Assembly: GCA_964526045.1 (NCBI GenBank)
Contig: CAZGIF010000007.1
Span: 1-64,000, forward strand
DNA length: 64,000 nucleotides
Source of the DNA: CAZGIF01 sp964526045
Lineage (GTDB): Bacteria > Patescibacteriota > Gracilibacteria > Absconditabacterales > Absconditicoccaceae
Direction: 5' to 3'
Part shown: piece after piece, positions 1-11,006 of the stretch
How positions within the stretch are numbered: position 1 is the stretch's first letter
How the letters are laid out: each line of letters opens with the position of its first letter
Made by a program: the position numbers and the translations under genes
The notes under the pieces: generated by a model
Database searches by the model: none
Told to the model about the DNA's origin: nothing
Seen by the model: only the letters and a program-made list of their open reading frames with translations

Positions 1-21
1 TATACTAAATTTTCACTTTCG

Positions 22-44
22 AAAAACCCTGCCATTCGGCAGGG
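22..44 (-). terminator. Rho-independent terminator of pyrG
   Basis: A 7-bp GC-rich stem (27-33 with 38-44, loop 34-37) is followed, read on the minus strand, by a run of five T. It lies 60 bp past the pyrG stop. Confidence 0.75.
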
Positions 45-103
45 CTATTTTATATTAAAAATACACCTTAATCTAGTTGTCATTTATAAAATACATATAT
101 ATT

Positions 104-1756
104 TTATTTTTCTAAACTAGCTTGTACCAGCCCAACAAAGAGTGGATGAGGAGTACTCAGGCGAGATTGTAGTTCGGGATGTGCTTGCGTAGCTACGAAA
201 AACGGGTGATCAGAGTATTCTATATATTCTACTAACTTACCATCTGGAGACATTCATGATAGTGTCAGTCAATTTTTTTGTAATGTTTGGTGGTAGAAAG
301 GATTGACTTCATATCTATGTCTGTGACGTTCATTGATAATCATGGTATCATCGTCCTGAGTCTTGTATGAACTATGTACAAAGTATGGCGCATTGTATAA
401 TATGTGTACTTTTGTTCATGTGAGGATATGTGCAGGGTAGTGTCATAGTCTCATCGTTCATCATAGTTTTTGGAGGTCTTGTTGGTCTTGCATGATAGTG
501 ATCACCGGGTGCGTTGTTTTTGTCGTACATTCTGTTGAATGTGCATCAGCAAGTCAACATTCGAAACGCGCGTGTCAAATAACCGCGATTTGAAGTCAGA
601 GACAAATTCCTAGATATGGAATCTTGTGTACGCGAGCGTAGCGAGCTATATTGATTTTTCATTCGACTCATCTCGTTCAAAATCATCACGGAACAATGAT
701 ACCGTCAATGTTATTTTTTTGAAGAAATTCTTTGATGTCGTTTTCTTGATCTTCTCATTCAAAACTTGCTGTATCCATCCAAACGATGTTTGTTTTGCTG
801 TCGCAATATGATCCTGCATGGCGTAGCGCTTCTACGACAGAAATATACGAATCATCAAGCGATGTGTATTTTCAAGCTATAGCAATGGTTGTTGTTTTGG
901 CTGGATGGAGGAGTGATTGTACTCTTTTGTTTCGATTGTCCAAATCAACAACTTTGTTTGTTCAACCAAAAAGCTGATCTTCAATAAGTTGCATCATTCA
1001 TTGTTTGTGGAAAGCTTCTGGTACACTATAGATGCTTTTTTCGTCACAAGCTTGTATGATATGGTCTTGTGGGAGATCACAGAAGTTTGCGATTTTTTGT
1101 AAGACGCTGTCTTCGGCTTTTTGAGGAGTTCTACAGACCAATATGTCCGCATGAACTCAAACTTCTCTCAATTTGACAACAGAATGTTGAATTGCTTTTG
1201 TTTTCATTTCTCAAGATGTTGTTACTTGCAAGATTGGTACAACATGAACAAAACATATATTTTGTTTGCCGATGTCTCATCTCAATTGTCTCATTGTCTC
1301 CAAAAAATGAGGTCATTCAATATCTCACACCGTTCATCCAATTTCTACAATAGTAAGATCGTGTCAGTCAGATATTTTTTTTATTCTATCTTTGATTTCG
1401 TCTGTAACATGAGGAATAACCTGTACAGTTTGTCACAAATAGTCTCAAGCTCTTTCTTTTGTGATGACGCTTTGATAAATTTGTCATGTTGTGACGCTAC
1501 TTTGTCTATCCAAGTCTTTGTCTATAAATCTTTCATAATGTCATAAGTCTAAGTCTGTTTCAAATCAATCTTTGGTAACAAATGTCTCGCCGTGTTCATA
1601 TGGAGACATCGTTCAAGCATCTATTTGCAAATACGGGTCCAATTTCATCATTGTTACTGTGTATCATGCACTCACAAAGAGCCTTCAAATACTTGCAGCG
1701 GTAATTCATTTTCACAATCAAGACATAACTCATCATGTCACACATATAATTTTCAT
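104..1756 (-). CDS. pyrG: CTP synthase
   Basis: CTP synthase makes CTP from UTP, ATP and glutamine in the cytosol. The 550-aa product has the family's usual length. The N-terminus carries the amidoligase P-loop (VTGGVMSGLGKG) and then KLDPYLQIDAGTMSPYEHGE, where several glycines are encoded by TGA. The C-terminal glutamine amidotransferase domain ends with the typical run ERHRHRYEVNP, DHPFFVATQAHPE and SRLSTPHPLFVGLVQAS. The start is the ATG at 1756; stop TAA at 104. The region reads as one open frame only if TGA is glycine. A terminator lies just past the gene. Confidence 0.97.
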
Positions 1757-1816
1757 ACTCTCAAAAAAATATAAAATCTGACCAAGATGTATTGTCATAT
1801 TGTATAGTAGATCAAT

Positions 1817-1835
1817 GCTAGATTGCAAGTCTAGC
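1817..1835. other. Small hairpin in the pyrG/SPFH intergenic space
   Basis: A 6-bp stem (1817-1822 with 1830-1835) lies in the 147-bp divergent gap between pyrG and the SPFH gene. No clear T-run follows on either strand, so it may be a regulatory element rather than a terminator. Role unknown. Confidence 0.25.
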
Positions 1836-1903
1836 TCTTCTTGATTTTGTATCAATGAAAATATATAACAAAGGTGTAACTTTATTTTTCTTCTGCATAT
1901 TTG

Positions 1904-2845
1904 ATGAAATTTATTATTCCTATTTTGCTTATAATTATTCCTACAATTTGATTTGTCTTTGGAGAGTGAGCATGATTATTGGTTGGGTTGTTTGTTGATG
2001 TTGTAGTTGGTTCTTTATCTATGAAAATAGTAAAACCAAATACAGTAAGGACAGTTGAGTTTTTGTGAAAATTTAACCGTGTCTTGAGACCGTGATTTCA
2101 CTTTGTTATACCATTTGTGGAACGAACAAAGCTCCAATATCTTTATAAAAGAAACTTTAGTGTCAAAGTAGAATGAGTAACATCTGACAATGTAACATCA
2201 TATATCGGTTTGAATGTTATTAGTTTTGTACAAGACGATTGAGATGATACAACTGATGGTAATATTTACAAATCAATCTATAGTATCGATGATTCTACAA
2301 CTATGATGAAAGCAACAATTGATGAACAATTGAGATGAATGATAGTACAGTTTGATCACAAAGAAATTTTTGGAAAAAGACAAGAAATTGGTGAAGAAAT
2401 TGAACAAAATTTGAGAGTTAAACTTAAGTCATTTGGGTTTACTTTGGATTCTATCCAAGTAAGAGATGTTAGTTTGGATACTTCTGTTATGGAAGCAATG
2501 AACAAAGTTGTTGAGTCTCTCAAACTAAAAGAAGCTGCATACAACGAAGCAGATGCAGAAAAAATCAAGAAAGTGAAATCAGCAGAAGCTGATAGAGAAG
2601 CTAAGACATTGATATGAGAAGGTATGGCGTTGCAAAGAGAAGCTATTGCAAAATGATTCAAAGAATCTATCCATAAAATCAAAGAATCTGATCCTGAATT
2701 GAACGGAAGAGTAGTATTGGACTTTTTGTTGGCAAGTGCAAGAATCGAAACATTAGAAAAAATATGAACAGATTGAAACGCAAAAGTTATTTATGTTAAC
2801 GAAAACCTAGAAGGAAAAACAGCATCTATGATCCAATGAGAGTAG
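1904..2845 (+). CDS. SPFH/Band 7 (stomatin-like) membrane protein
   Basis: This 313-aa protein begins with a hydrophobic segment (residues about 1-40, MKFIIPILLIIIPTI) and continues as an SPFH domain. It has the landmark RPGFHFVIPFVERT, a beta-rich core with KVEGVTSDNV, and the alpha-helical IDEQLRGMIVQFDHKEIFGKR stretch. The C-terminal half is a charged Ala/Glu/Lys coiled coil (VVESLKLKEAAYNEADAEK). Such proteins oligomerise on membranes and often partner NfeD or FtsH; neither is adjacent here. A standard-code annotation would see only the 2339-2617 fragment. No Shine-Dalgarno sequence is visible before the ATG at 1904. Confidence 0.9.
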
Positions 2846-2940
2846 TGTTCTGCATGTGTATGTAGTAAAATATTGTACTTTTTTGCATAATCGACTTGAT
2901 ATATGTATACTATATAAAATTTATATTTTTGTATATATCT

Positions 2941-3390
2941 ATGACAAAAAAACACCATTCAGAACAAAAAGAACACAATAACAAAGAACACGACAAAAAT
3001 GAACAGACTGAAAAAACAGCGATTGGAACATCAGACCCAAAGGTAACAAACACTCAAGAATCCGACTCAAAAGAGGAGTCTGCACCCGAATCAGATGCTA
3101 CAACTTCTTGAGAGTCAGTTAGTTCTTTTCAAGTACAATGACATAAGCTTGTTGATACAGTCAAAGAACTTTTGAAGAAATGACATGCAAGAAAAATAGT
3201 CATCAAAGATGGGGAGAACAATGTTGTTCTTAGTATACCAATGACAGTATGAGTTGTGGCTGTTGTGTTGTGACCAATTGTTGCAATACTTGCAGCTGTA
3301 GCTTCTTTTGTTGCAAAGTATACTATAGAAATTACGAAGCCTGCGTGAGAAACGACACAAGAGTCTGATAGTGAGCCAAAAGACTCATAA
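2941..3390 (+). CDS. DUF4342 domain protein
   Basis: A 149-aa protein with a very hydrophilic N-terminus (residues 1-62, rich in His, Lys, Glu, Asp, Ser). A compact domain follows that matches DUF4342: DTVKELLKKGHARKIVIKDGEN, then the LSIPMTVGVVAVVL and LAAVASFVAKYTIEI segments, the latter hydrophobic enough to be membrane-embedded. It lies 95 bp after the SPFH gene on the same strand and is followed by a strong terminator, so the two may form one transcription unit. A TTG codon at 2896 would extend it upstream, but the ATG at 2941 gives the more natural start. Function unknown. Confidence 0.8.
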
Positions 3391-3418
3391 TAAAAAGAAA
3401 ACCTTCTATTATACTAAT

Positions 3419-3451
3419 CAGTTATCCTTGTTTTTGGATAACTGTTTTTTT
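3419..3451 (+). terminator. Rho-independent terminator after the DUF4342 gene
   Basis: A perfect 9-bp stem (3419-3427 with 3436-3444) with an 8-nt loop, followed by a run of eight T. Confidence 0.88.
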
Positions 3452-3494
3452 ATACTTATAAAAATTCTCTCAGATTTTACATTTATACAAAACT

Positions 3495-4262
3495 ATGAAA
3501 GCAATCATCCCAGTAGCTTGATACGCCACGAGACTTTTCCCTTTGACAGAAAACTTTCCCAAAGCATTGTTGGAAGTATGAAGCAAAACTATGTTAGATA
3601 GAGTTGTTGAGAAAGTATGTGCTTTGTGAATCACTGATATCACACTCGTGAGCAATACGAAGTACTTTGATCATTTTCAAAAGCGAGCTGATTCTTCATC
3701 GTTTGCTGGTGTTACTCTTCATGTGCTTAATGATTGAACATTGTCTAATGCTGATAGGTTGTGAGCTATTTGAGATATCATGTTTGCTCTCCAAGATCAA
3801 CATATAAACGAAGATATCTTGGTGATCGGTGGTGATAATTTGTTGTGATTTGAGCTTACTGATGCGTATGCTCTTTTCCAAAAAACGTCTTCGCCTACAA
3901 TTATTGCTCACGATGTCCAATCTTTGGATTTGGCCAAAAAATACGGTATTGTTTCTGTTGATCAAGACAACCGTGTCACTGCATTTATAGAAAAACCACA
4001 AAACCCTACGTCAACTCTTGCCGCTATCTGTTGTTATTTCTACCCCAAATCTACATTGCCTCTATTTTCAACATACCAAGAACATTGAAAAAAAATATCT
4101 GACCCGGTGCTCGCCCAAAAACGAATGGACGCCCCGTGAAATTTCCCCGCACGACTTATCGATCAATGATATGATGTCTATGCACAATCTCATAGTGAAA
4201 GTCGATACGATGTATGAAGTCATGAAGCGTTAGAGGAAGCTAGAAGTGAGTTTGGTGAGTAG
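3495..4262 (+). CDS. Sugar-phosphate nucleotidyltransferase
   Basis: A 255-aa member of the NTP_transferase family (RmlA, GalU, GlmU N-domain). The N-terminus AIIPVAGYATRLFPLT followed by NFPKALLEV is the nucleotide-binding signature, with G-x-x-T-R spacing and the Lys that contacts the triphosphate. The mid region has ILVIGGDNLL (metal-binding D) and SVDQDNRVTAFIEKP, the usual sugar-binding run. Substrate specificity cannot be read from sequence. It stands alone, after a terminator, so it probably has its own promoter. No other cell-surface sugar genes are nearby. Confidence 0.88.
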
Positions 4263-4290
4263 AGAGTTTTTTTATAATTACCCACCCTTG

Positions 4291-4361
4291 ACCCCTCCCT
4301 AAAATAGGGAGGGAAAATAGCGATTGAAAGTCTCCCCTATTTTAGGGGAGGTCGGAGGGGT
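4291..4361. repeat. Compound inverted repeat (palindromic intergenic element)
   Basis: Two GC-rich hairpins lie side by side: 4293-4300 with 4306-4313 (8 bp, perfect) and 4332-4338 with 4344-4350 (7 bp, perfect). The outer arms 4291-4298 and 4354-4361 also pair, which would enclose both. The two hairpin loops are themselves near-complementary (AAAAT and ATTTT). This looks like a REP- or MITE-like dispersed element. Confidence 0.6.
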
Positions 4362-4413
4362 AAAAGTTATTTAGTGAAAGTACTATCGGGAAAAAAATTG
4401 AATACAAAAAAAA

Positions 4414-4454
4414 AGATAAGTGCCCTTAGGTAGTTAGCCGTTCGGTCCTTATCT
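4414..4454. other. Hairpin with 27-nt loop in a gene-free stretch
   Basis: A 7-bp stem (4414-4420 with 4448-4454) closes a loop that is much richer in GC than its surroundings. The 4263-4581 stretch holds no gene, only this hairpin and the compound repeat before it. It could be a structured RNA, but no family was recognised. Confidence 0.25.
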
Positions 4455-4581
4455 CGTCGTGATACAAGATTCTTATAATAAAAAACGAAGAAATTTATAA
4501 TAATATTGAACTTGTATTACAAACTATAAAAAACAATCTTTAAGATTTTAACTTTTTTTAGCGTTGATATGTTTATTTTGC

Positions 4582-6168
4582 TTACTTCTTAGCAACCCTT
4601 TTTTTGGGTTTTTTTTCTTTTGAAGCTTTTTCTAATTCTTTGTCTTCTTGTGTTTGTTTGTCAAAATTCATAAACTTGTTTTTCAAATATGGTTTTTTGG
4701 TGAGTAATGTATCAATACTATTGATCAAGACGTTATAATCTCAAGACTTTGGATACACATACGTGATAGGATCTACGAGTCATGTTGGTCTGATGATTTG
4801 TTCTACAATATTCCCCGAAATTTTCTTTTCATACGGAGCGGGTGTTGCAGAAACGAAGAGAGATTGACATCACTTTTTGGGTAGATTGGCATAGAGTTCC
4901 TCAATATCAACATGGTCTCATCTAAAGATGTCTGCATTTGTATCAATGTCTGTACTACTATTGATGTTTTGTTCTTGAAATTTTTCGTAATGTTTGCTTA
5001 GTTTATATGGTCGATTGACGGTTTGACAAAATTCATCAAAACGAATCGGTCTGTGGTCTATTGCTGATGGCAAACGAAATCCGTGATTGATAAGATTGAT
5101 TTTTCTTGCACGATCAGCTGTAGGCATAGCTTGGATTTGGGGTATTGTCATGTGAGATTCGTCAATAATCAAGAGCATATCCTCAGGATAATAATTGAGA
5201 ATCGTGTTTGGTGTTTCTCCTGGTTTTTTGGTATCAAAGTATGGAGAGTAGTTTTCGATACCATTTACAAATCATGTTTCACGAATCATTCTCACATCGT
5301 ATTGAATTCTTTTTTCTATTCTATGTGCTTGCAAAATCATATTTCTTTGATCAAATTCTTTTTTTCTAATATCCATTTCTTTTGTGATGTTTTGTAATAT
5401 ATCTTCTACGTCACTATTGTCTTGGAGATATTGTGTTGCAGGCCGGATAACGAGTTTATCCAATGTTCATAAGTCTCTAAATGTTAGTCCGTCTTTTTTT
5501 TCAATAAATTCCAACGTATCTTCATTAAAATAAAGTCTATACATCACACTTTCGATACTACTATAAATATCAACTTGCTCTCCCTTAAAATCAAACATTC
5601 AAGGTTCAACTTTTGATTGTACTGGTTGATATTGCATTTTTATTAGTTTTTTTTTGAGTTCTCTATACTCATAATCTTCTCATTTTTTGAGTTCCAAAGA
5701 CATATCCATAAAAAATTCTTTCTGACCCAAACCATATAATGCAGAGGCAGAAGCGACAACTATTACGTCTTTTCTAGTGAGGAGCGATGCCATTGTAGCA
5801 AGTCTGTACATTTGTATTTCTTGATTTATAGTCGCTTCTTTTTCGATGTACATATCTTGTTGTGGTAGATATGACTCAGGTTGGTAGTAATCAAAATACG
5901 ATATAAAATAGTGAACCGCATTTTTTGGAAAAAAGTGTTTAAATTCAGTAGCTAATTGTGCAGCAAGTGTTTTGTTGTGAGAAATGATGAGCGTAGGTTT
6001 TTGTAGTTTTTGAATGATATTTGCCATGGTAAATGTTTTACCAGTTCCAGTTGCTCACAATAGTGTTTGAAGTTTTTCTCCTCTTTCAAAATTTTCCAAA
6101 ATTTGTCTGATCGCCTCTGGCTGATCTCAAGCAGGTTTGTAATCTGATTGTAATTCGAAAAGTGGCAT
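4582..6168 (-). CDS. uvrB: UvrB excinuclease subunit lacking its C-terminal helicase half
   Basis: UvrB is the damage-verifying subunit of UvrABC nucleotide excision repair. The N-terminus is canonical (MPLFELQSDYKPAGDQPEA), with Walker A GATGTGKTFTM at about residue 40. The beta-hairpin and DNA-binding region is clear (YFDYYQPESYLPQQDMYIEK), as are IDESH and ADRARKINLINHGFRLPSA. After QIIRPTGLVDP the protein has only about 65 more residues, a Lys-rich tail ending PKKRVAKK, and stops at 528 aa. Family members are usually about 660-670 aa; the missing part is RecA-like domain 3 with motifs IV-VI and the UVR motif. The frame is continuous, and nothing downstream resembles the missing part. An ATG five codons upstream (6183) is an alternative start. 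Confidence 0.93.
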
Positions 6169-6256
6169 ACCTTGTCTGTGCATGATAAATGATGACATAA
6201 GTATACAAGACTTACACCATAAATCAACCACAAGGAATACAACTTGACACGCATGA

Positions 6257-7336
6257 TTACTTTTGGATATTTTGTGAATCTCGTCTAGCCAAAAAGTCTC
6301 TTTTTCGCTTACCTATGACAAGCGGATCAGTAACAATGATTCAAATTTCTCTATTGTTGTCCAAAGAATTTTGCGACATATTCATACTTCAAATAAGCAA
6401 ATACGTATCATCAATGAGTATGGTTTTACTATGGATGTATGGCTTTTTGAGGAGATGTACAATATACGGTCACAAATAATCTTGTGTATCTTTGTTTGTT
6501 GTTGTATCTGGCAAAAGGATACGAATATCACGGTCTGTATTTGACACAATAGATTGTCTAATTCACGTGTCAGAAACATACTGTTGGTACATCCGAATGG
6601 ATGTTTTTGCTTGACGAAGCATATGCATGATTCCAGATCTACAATTGATCGGACATACAAGAAGATTTGGGTGTATATCGTCGACATCTATAGTTTTTCA
6701 TGATCGGTCAGCTGCAAACATAGTCTCTAGACTTTGTAATATTCATGTATTATGACCAACAAAAAAATGCTCTATGTTTTTTTCAAATGATGAATGTGTG
6801 AGGTTTGCTGTCTGAATAACAAATGTAGTATCATCAAAAAAAGTCTTTGCATGTGTATAATTGACTCATAGTTTTTTGTCGTTTTGAAACTGAATATTGT
6901 TTCCTGATATTTCTTGTGTTGTTTTTTTGAAATCGTTACCATATTGTTGATATTTTTTGTCTTCTAGTATGATGTTAACTTTTTTGGATGTGCCGTTGAA
7001 TGTAGGCGTACGATCATTGAGAAACTTTTTTGTTTCTTTGTTTGTTATGTCATATATTCGTCCAAAAAAATAAGGTGAGTCTTCAAAGTATGATTGTCGT
7101 TCAAAAACTAAGTCTTTTTGTGGAGAAATAAGTAATTCTCATGTTATTTGTTGTCGTAGATTTTGAGTAGTTTCGTACGAAACTATCTGTGTGTTTTTTG
7201 GAATGTCTTTCCCTATCTCTATCTGTATGAGTCCATAATATTCTCATATCACTGAAAGAGCAATAATCAAAAGAGTAATTCCTAGATTAATAAGTTTTTT
7301 TTTGAGAGACTTTGGTAGTTGGAAGAACGTACGCAT
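6257..7336 (-). CDS. Membrane-anchored phospholipase D-like protein
   Basis: A 359-aa protein with one N-terminal membrane segment (residues about 14-32) and two HKD half-sites. The first is NYTHAKTFFDD followed by VIQTANLT, the second YIHSKTILIDD followed by LIGSMNMS. These give the H-x-K...(N) pattern of the PLD superfamily, as in cardiolipin synthases and PLD nucleases. The catalytic part faces outside if the N-terminus is a signal anchor, which suits a lipid-directed or periplasmic role. Substrate cannot be assigned. It lies 88 bp upstream of uvrB on the same strand. Confidence 0.85.
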
Positions 7337-7442
7337 ATTTTACGGTATCTAAAAATGTTATCTGATCGTATCGTAGGAGATACTACATACAATACAAGTC
7401 AGATATATATTTTTTCATACTTTTTTCATACATACTTTGTTT

Positions 7443-9818
7443 CTATTCGTTTATTAGTTCGTGTCCTACTAGGAAACTTGCAACTTCTTTAAATACTCTT
7501 CATGCAGTTTGTCATCACCGTTGACTAGATCTTGGGCGACGTACTTGTACGATAACTACGTATTTTGGGTTGTCTTTTGTTATAATTCAGACATACGAAC
7601 CATTTGTTCGTCATTCTCATTCTCTATATTCTCATTTGTACACGAGAGCAGCTGTTCAACTCTTTCACCCAAGACTATACCCAGAGATTGATACAAATTC
7701 TGCATTTCATTCTGTATTTGCAACTTCTACCAATGTTGAGGCTATTTTTTCTGTAATATCTGGAGAAAAAACTTGCCTGACTATTTTTTTTGAGTTTTGG
7801 AAACATACTTCGGTATTTGGGTTACATATTTTGTCAATAACTGTTGGTTTGAGGAGTTCTCAATTGTTTATCATAGCTCAATATGCTACAGCCATTTGGA
7901 TAGGAGTTACGAGTAATCATAATCAAAAACTATTATTCAAAAACCTTGCAGTAGAAACCGTACTTACTGATTCTACAAATCATTCGTCTTCTCATGCTAA
8001 TTCAATATTAGTCAATCAACCAAATCATAACTTTTCTAGATAGTTATAAAAAACATATCTTGTTATTCTTTGTACAATTCTCACAATTCCGACATTACAA
8101 GAATGTTCCATTGCATACAAAAATGTATGTGTTCCTTGGCATTTCGTACTTGCGTTTTTGATTGTATATGAATCAATTTTGATGAAATTGTCTGGATCTT
8201 CATAAAACTCAAATCTATTTATTTCTTTGGTGTCAAGTCATATTCCATATGTGATGGTTTTGAAGATACTTCAAGGGTCATATGGATAACTTATATTTTT
8301 ATCTACAAAAACACTCGGTCAATATGTATTTTGAAAAATATATTTTGGCACTATCGCCTTATACCTTTCATCTTTTTTGGTTATGTCGGTAACAACGTCT
8401 CATGTTTTCATATAGACGGGAATATCAGTTGTTGTTTCATCATCAATAACATATCTATAATCCAAACTCAATGGTTGTAACTCAAATGCATCTTGGTAGT
8501 TGTTTGGATTAAAGTTGGGGTACGTTACCGAACTTTTTATATGTCCAGAAAAAGGATCATACACAAGAACACTCACACTATCTGCTTTGAGAAGTACTTT
8601 GTAATCACGTGCTATTTTTTCTATTTCTCTTTGCATTGATGGATCTATTGTAAGATAGACATCAATACCATTTTCAACATCTTCAATTTCAAACTCGTTT
8701 GCTCATACATTTCACATCCATGACGATGAACGTCACTTGATACGACCATCGCGTCAGGCTAATATATCGTCAAAATATTCTTCTACTCAATAAAAGGCTC
8801 TCCCATCTCTATCTACATATCCCAAAATATGCGACATAAAGTCATTGTATGGATAGTATCTTTTAACGTATGATTCGAGTCATAAACCATGTAAAACTGG
8901 CACACTTGTTTCTTCGGTATATACGTATCCTTTTTGTGCTCTTTGGGTTTTTCGTTTGGAGTAGTTTTCATTTTTGAGTCTTTGCACTGTCTTTGCAATG
9001 AGTGGGTTCGCGTTTGCAATTATTCTTACGTATCTATTACTTTGTTGCGAAAGTATAGAGTCCATATTATCGACAATATCATCATATCAATAGGTAGTGA
9101 GTAATGTTGTAAGTTCATTTTTTACTTTTGCGGTATTTCAGATTTTTGCGTATTCTACATAAACATAGTTTTCACTTACTATCGAAATATAGTTAAAGTT
9201 TTTGGCTGCAAGTGCTTGCAAAAACTGTTTATTCTCAAAAAATCATAGATAATTGAATTCTTTGTTTCATCTAATAATCATCTCATCAAGTCTTTGTTTG
9301 ATCAGTGTCATCGCTGTTTTTTGGTCAAACTCACTAAGTCTTTGTGTATATGTCGCGTTATATCACGACCAATCAAATGTATAAAAATTGTTACTAACAA
9401 CACCACTACTATAATAAAAGATATCTGGACGAGATGGAAGTAATGTTTTTTTTGTAAATATTTCTACATTTTGCATACATTGGATCTCATCTGGCTGTTG
9501 AAATCAATATAATTTACATAAATGGTAGTACACAAGGGGAGTTAATTCTTCTAACATAGCTGTCTTATTTCTTGCAAACTCTGGATCAACGAACACATTA
9601 TATAACGTGATATTCTCTGTCAGTTTAATTTTTTTTTCTGATTTATCTGTTACAAAGATATTTCACCTTTGTGCTTCCAATATTGTGTTTTGTGTATGCT
9701 GTTCTTGTAAGAGATAATCATATCAATCTGCCAAAATGACTTGTAAATAAAAAAGTCTTGATCCTAAGATAAAAAAAATTGCACCAAAAAACAAAAGTAA
9801 TCAAAACTCTCTTGTCAT
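7443..9818 (-). CDS. Class B penicillin-binding protein (FtsI/PBP2-like transpeptidase)
   Basis: A peptidoglycan D,D-transpeptidase of about 791 aa. An N-terminal membrane anchor (LLLFFGAIFFILGSRLFYLQV) is followed by a long dimerisation/pedestal domain with ILGYVDRDGRAFYGVEEYFDD and a run like LTIDPSMQREIEKIA. The transpeptidase motifs are all present: S517-I-F-K (SxxK), S573-C-N (SxN) and K719-S-G-T (KTG-like). It should act outside the cytoplasmic membrane in septal or lateral wall synthesis. The frame stays open upstream to 10007, with ATGs at 9914 and 10007 that would add a basic cytoplasmic tail; the 9818 start gives the standard architecture. Confidence 0.92.
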
Positions 9819-10106
9819 TATTAAATCTTTAGTATTTTTATGTGTGCGGAGATAATGATATAGTTTCTTTGTTCCTGTTTTTATCAGCTTTTTGAACGAA
9901 AATCTTGAGGTCATATGGTGTGCGACAAGATAAATATGTCCTAGCAAAAGGGTAGTTTTTCGTAGCTGAATTGCAACAAAAGACATGTATATTTGGTGGA
10001 CCAACAAAAAAAGTATGTAAAAATTTGCAAATATTATATTCTACTGTATAATGATATCGTACATAGAGTTCATCTCACAAACATTTATTTACTATTTATA
10101 TAGAGT

Positions 10107-10526
10107 ATGAAAAAGTTTTTCTTGTGAATGATGACTGCTGTCTTTGCTGTATTGGCGTTTACTGCAATCATTCCACAACCTGCGTTGGCACAATCTACGA
10201 TTCCTCAAAGTCGAGATTGAGTAACGAACAATACTGCAGTTCAGTGATGAATGAACGTAGCGTGAGGTACTGATACTGACAAATGAGATAGTATTATACA
10301 AGTTATTAAGAACTTTATAAACTATGCGCTTGGGTTCTTGTGATTGATTGCATTGATAATGTTGCTCTACGGTTGATTTAAGATGGTTACTGCTGGATGA
10401 GAAGAAGAAGCGTATGAAGGTTGATTGAAGATATTGAAAAATGCTGCAATCGGTATCGCGTTTATATGAATCTCTCGGTTCTTGGTGACATTTATATTCT
10501 ACGTATTCTCTCTTGTTACAAGATAG
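10107..10526 (+). CDS. Type IV secretion system pilin-like protein (TrbC/VirB2-type)
   Basis: A 139-aa protein with a signal peptide (basic MKKFF, hydrophobic core, likely cleavage after ALA at residue 28). A Gly/Asn/Thr-rich linker and two hydrophobic segments follow: FINYALGFLGLIALIMLLY and IAFIGISRFLVTFIFYV. They are separated by the short loop GGFKMVTAGGEEEAYEGG. This two-helix hairpin with MVTAGG in the turn is characteristic of VirB2/TrbC-like pilins common in CPR genomes. No other secretion genes are next to it. It is transcribed away from the PBP gene and ends in its own terminator. Confidence 0.72.
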
Positions 10527-10578
10527 ATATAGATAGTAAATAAATAAAAGACTGCAGTCATACTTACAATTTCAAAAA

Positions 10579-10607
10579 GGCTTCTCTGACGAGAGGAGTC
10601 TTTTTTT
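10579..10607 (+). terminator. Rho-independent terminator after the pilin-like gene
   Basis: Stem 10581-10587 with 10592-10598 (7 bp including G-U pairs, 4-nt loop), followed by a run of T. It lies about 55 bp past the stop codon. Confidence 0.78.
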
Positions 10608-10661
10608 AATAAAAAATTTTGATAAAGTATAGTAGTGAACTATTTTTGTTGCTTATTATTC

Positions 10662-11006
10662 CTATTGATCCATATCTTGAATAAGTTTTTCCATATAGAT
10701 AAGCTGATCGTTCTCGATAACTTTTTCTTTGGCTTCTTGTTCTCGTATTTTTTGGAGTGTAAATGCAGTTTGTCACATTCTTTCTTTGATGGTTATGTTG
10801 TTGATATCGTCTCCGTATTGCATAAGCGATCTATAAATATCTAACAATACTGTTTCTGGAATATTCTCTACTTTTTGTAAAAGGTCTAATATATCCTTGA
10901 AAAATCAAGTTTGTTCGTACACAGCAGTCAGCATTGTGGTAACTTTTTTTTTCTTGTCAGTAATACTAATTTTTTTGAAATCGTGTATAAGTTGATGAAT
11001 GTTCAT
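10662..11006 (-). CDS. Hypothetical protein
   Basis: A 114-aa soluble, mostly alpha-helical protein (MNIHQLIHDFKK... to KLIQDMDQ) with no motif I recognise. Its ATG overlaps the stop of the preceding exported-protein gene in a TAATG junction (shared base 11006), so the two are probably translationally coupled. The C-terminal 40 residues are Glu/Lys/Gln-rich and may form a coiled coil. Confidence 0.65.

Noticed and set aside
1121..1546. 141-aa plus-strand open frame
   Set aside because: Antisense shadow of pyrG.
7570..8043. 157-aa plus-strand open frame
   Set aside because: Antisense to the transpeptidase domain of the PBP, which carries the KSG and SxN motifs on the minus strand.
9819..10007. 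N-terminal extension of the PBP to an ATG at 10007
   Set aside because: The frame is open, but the added 63 residues look non-conserved and the 9818 start already gives a standard signal anchor. Kept as an alternative only.
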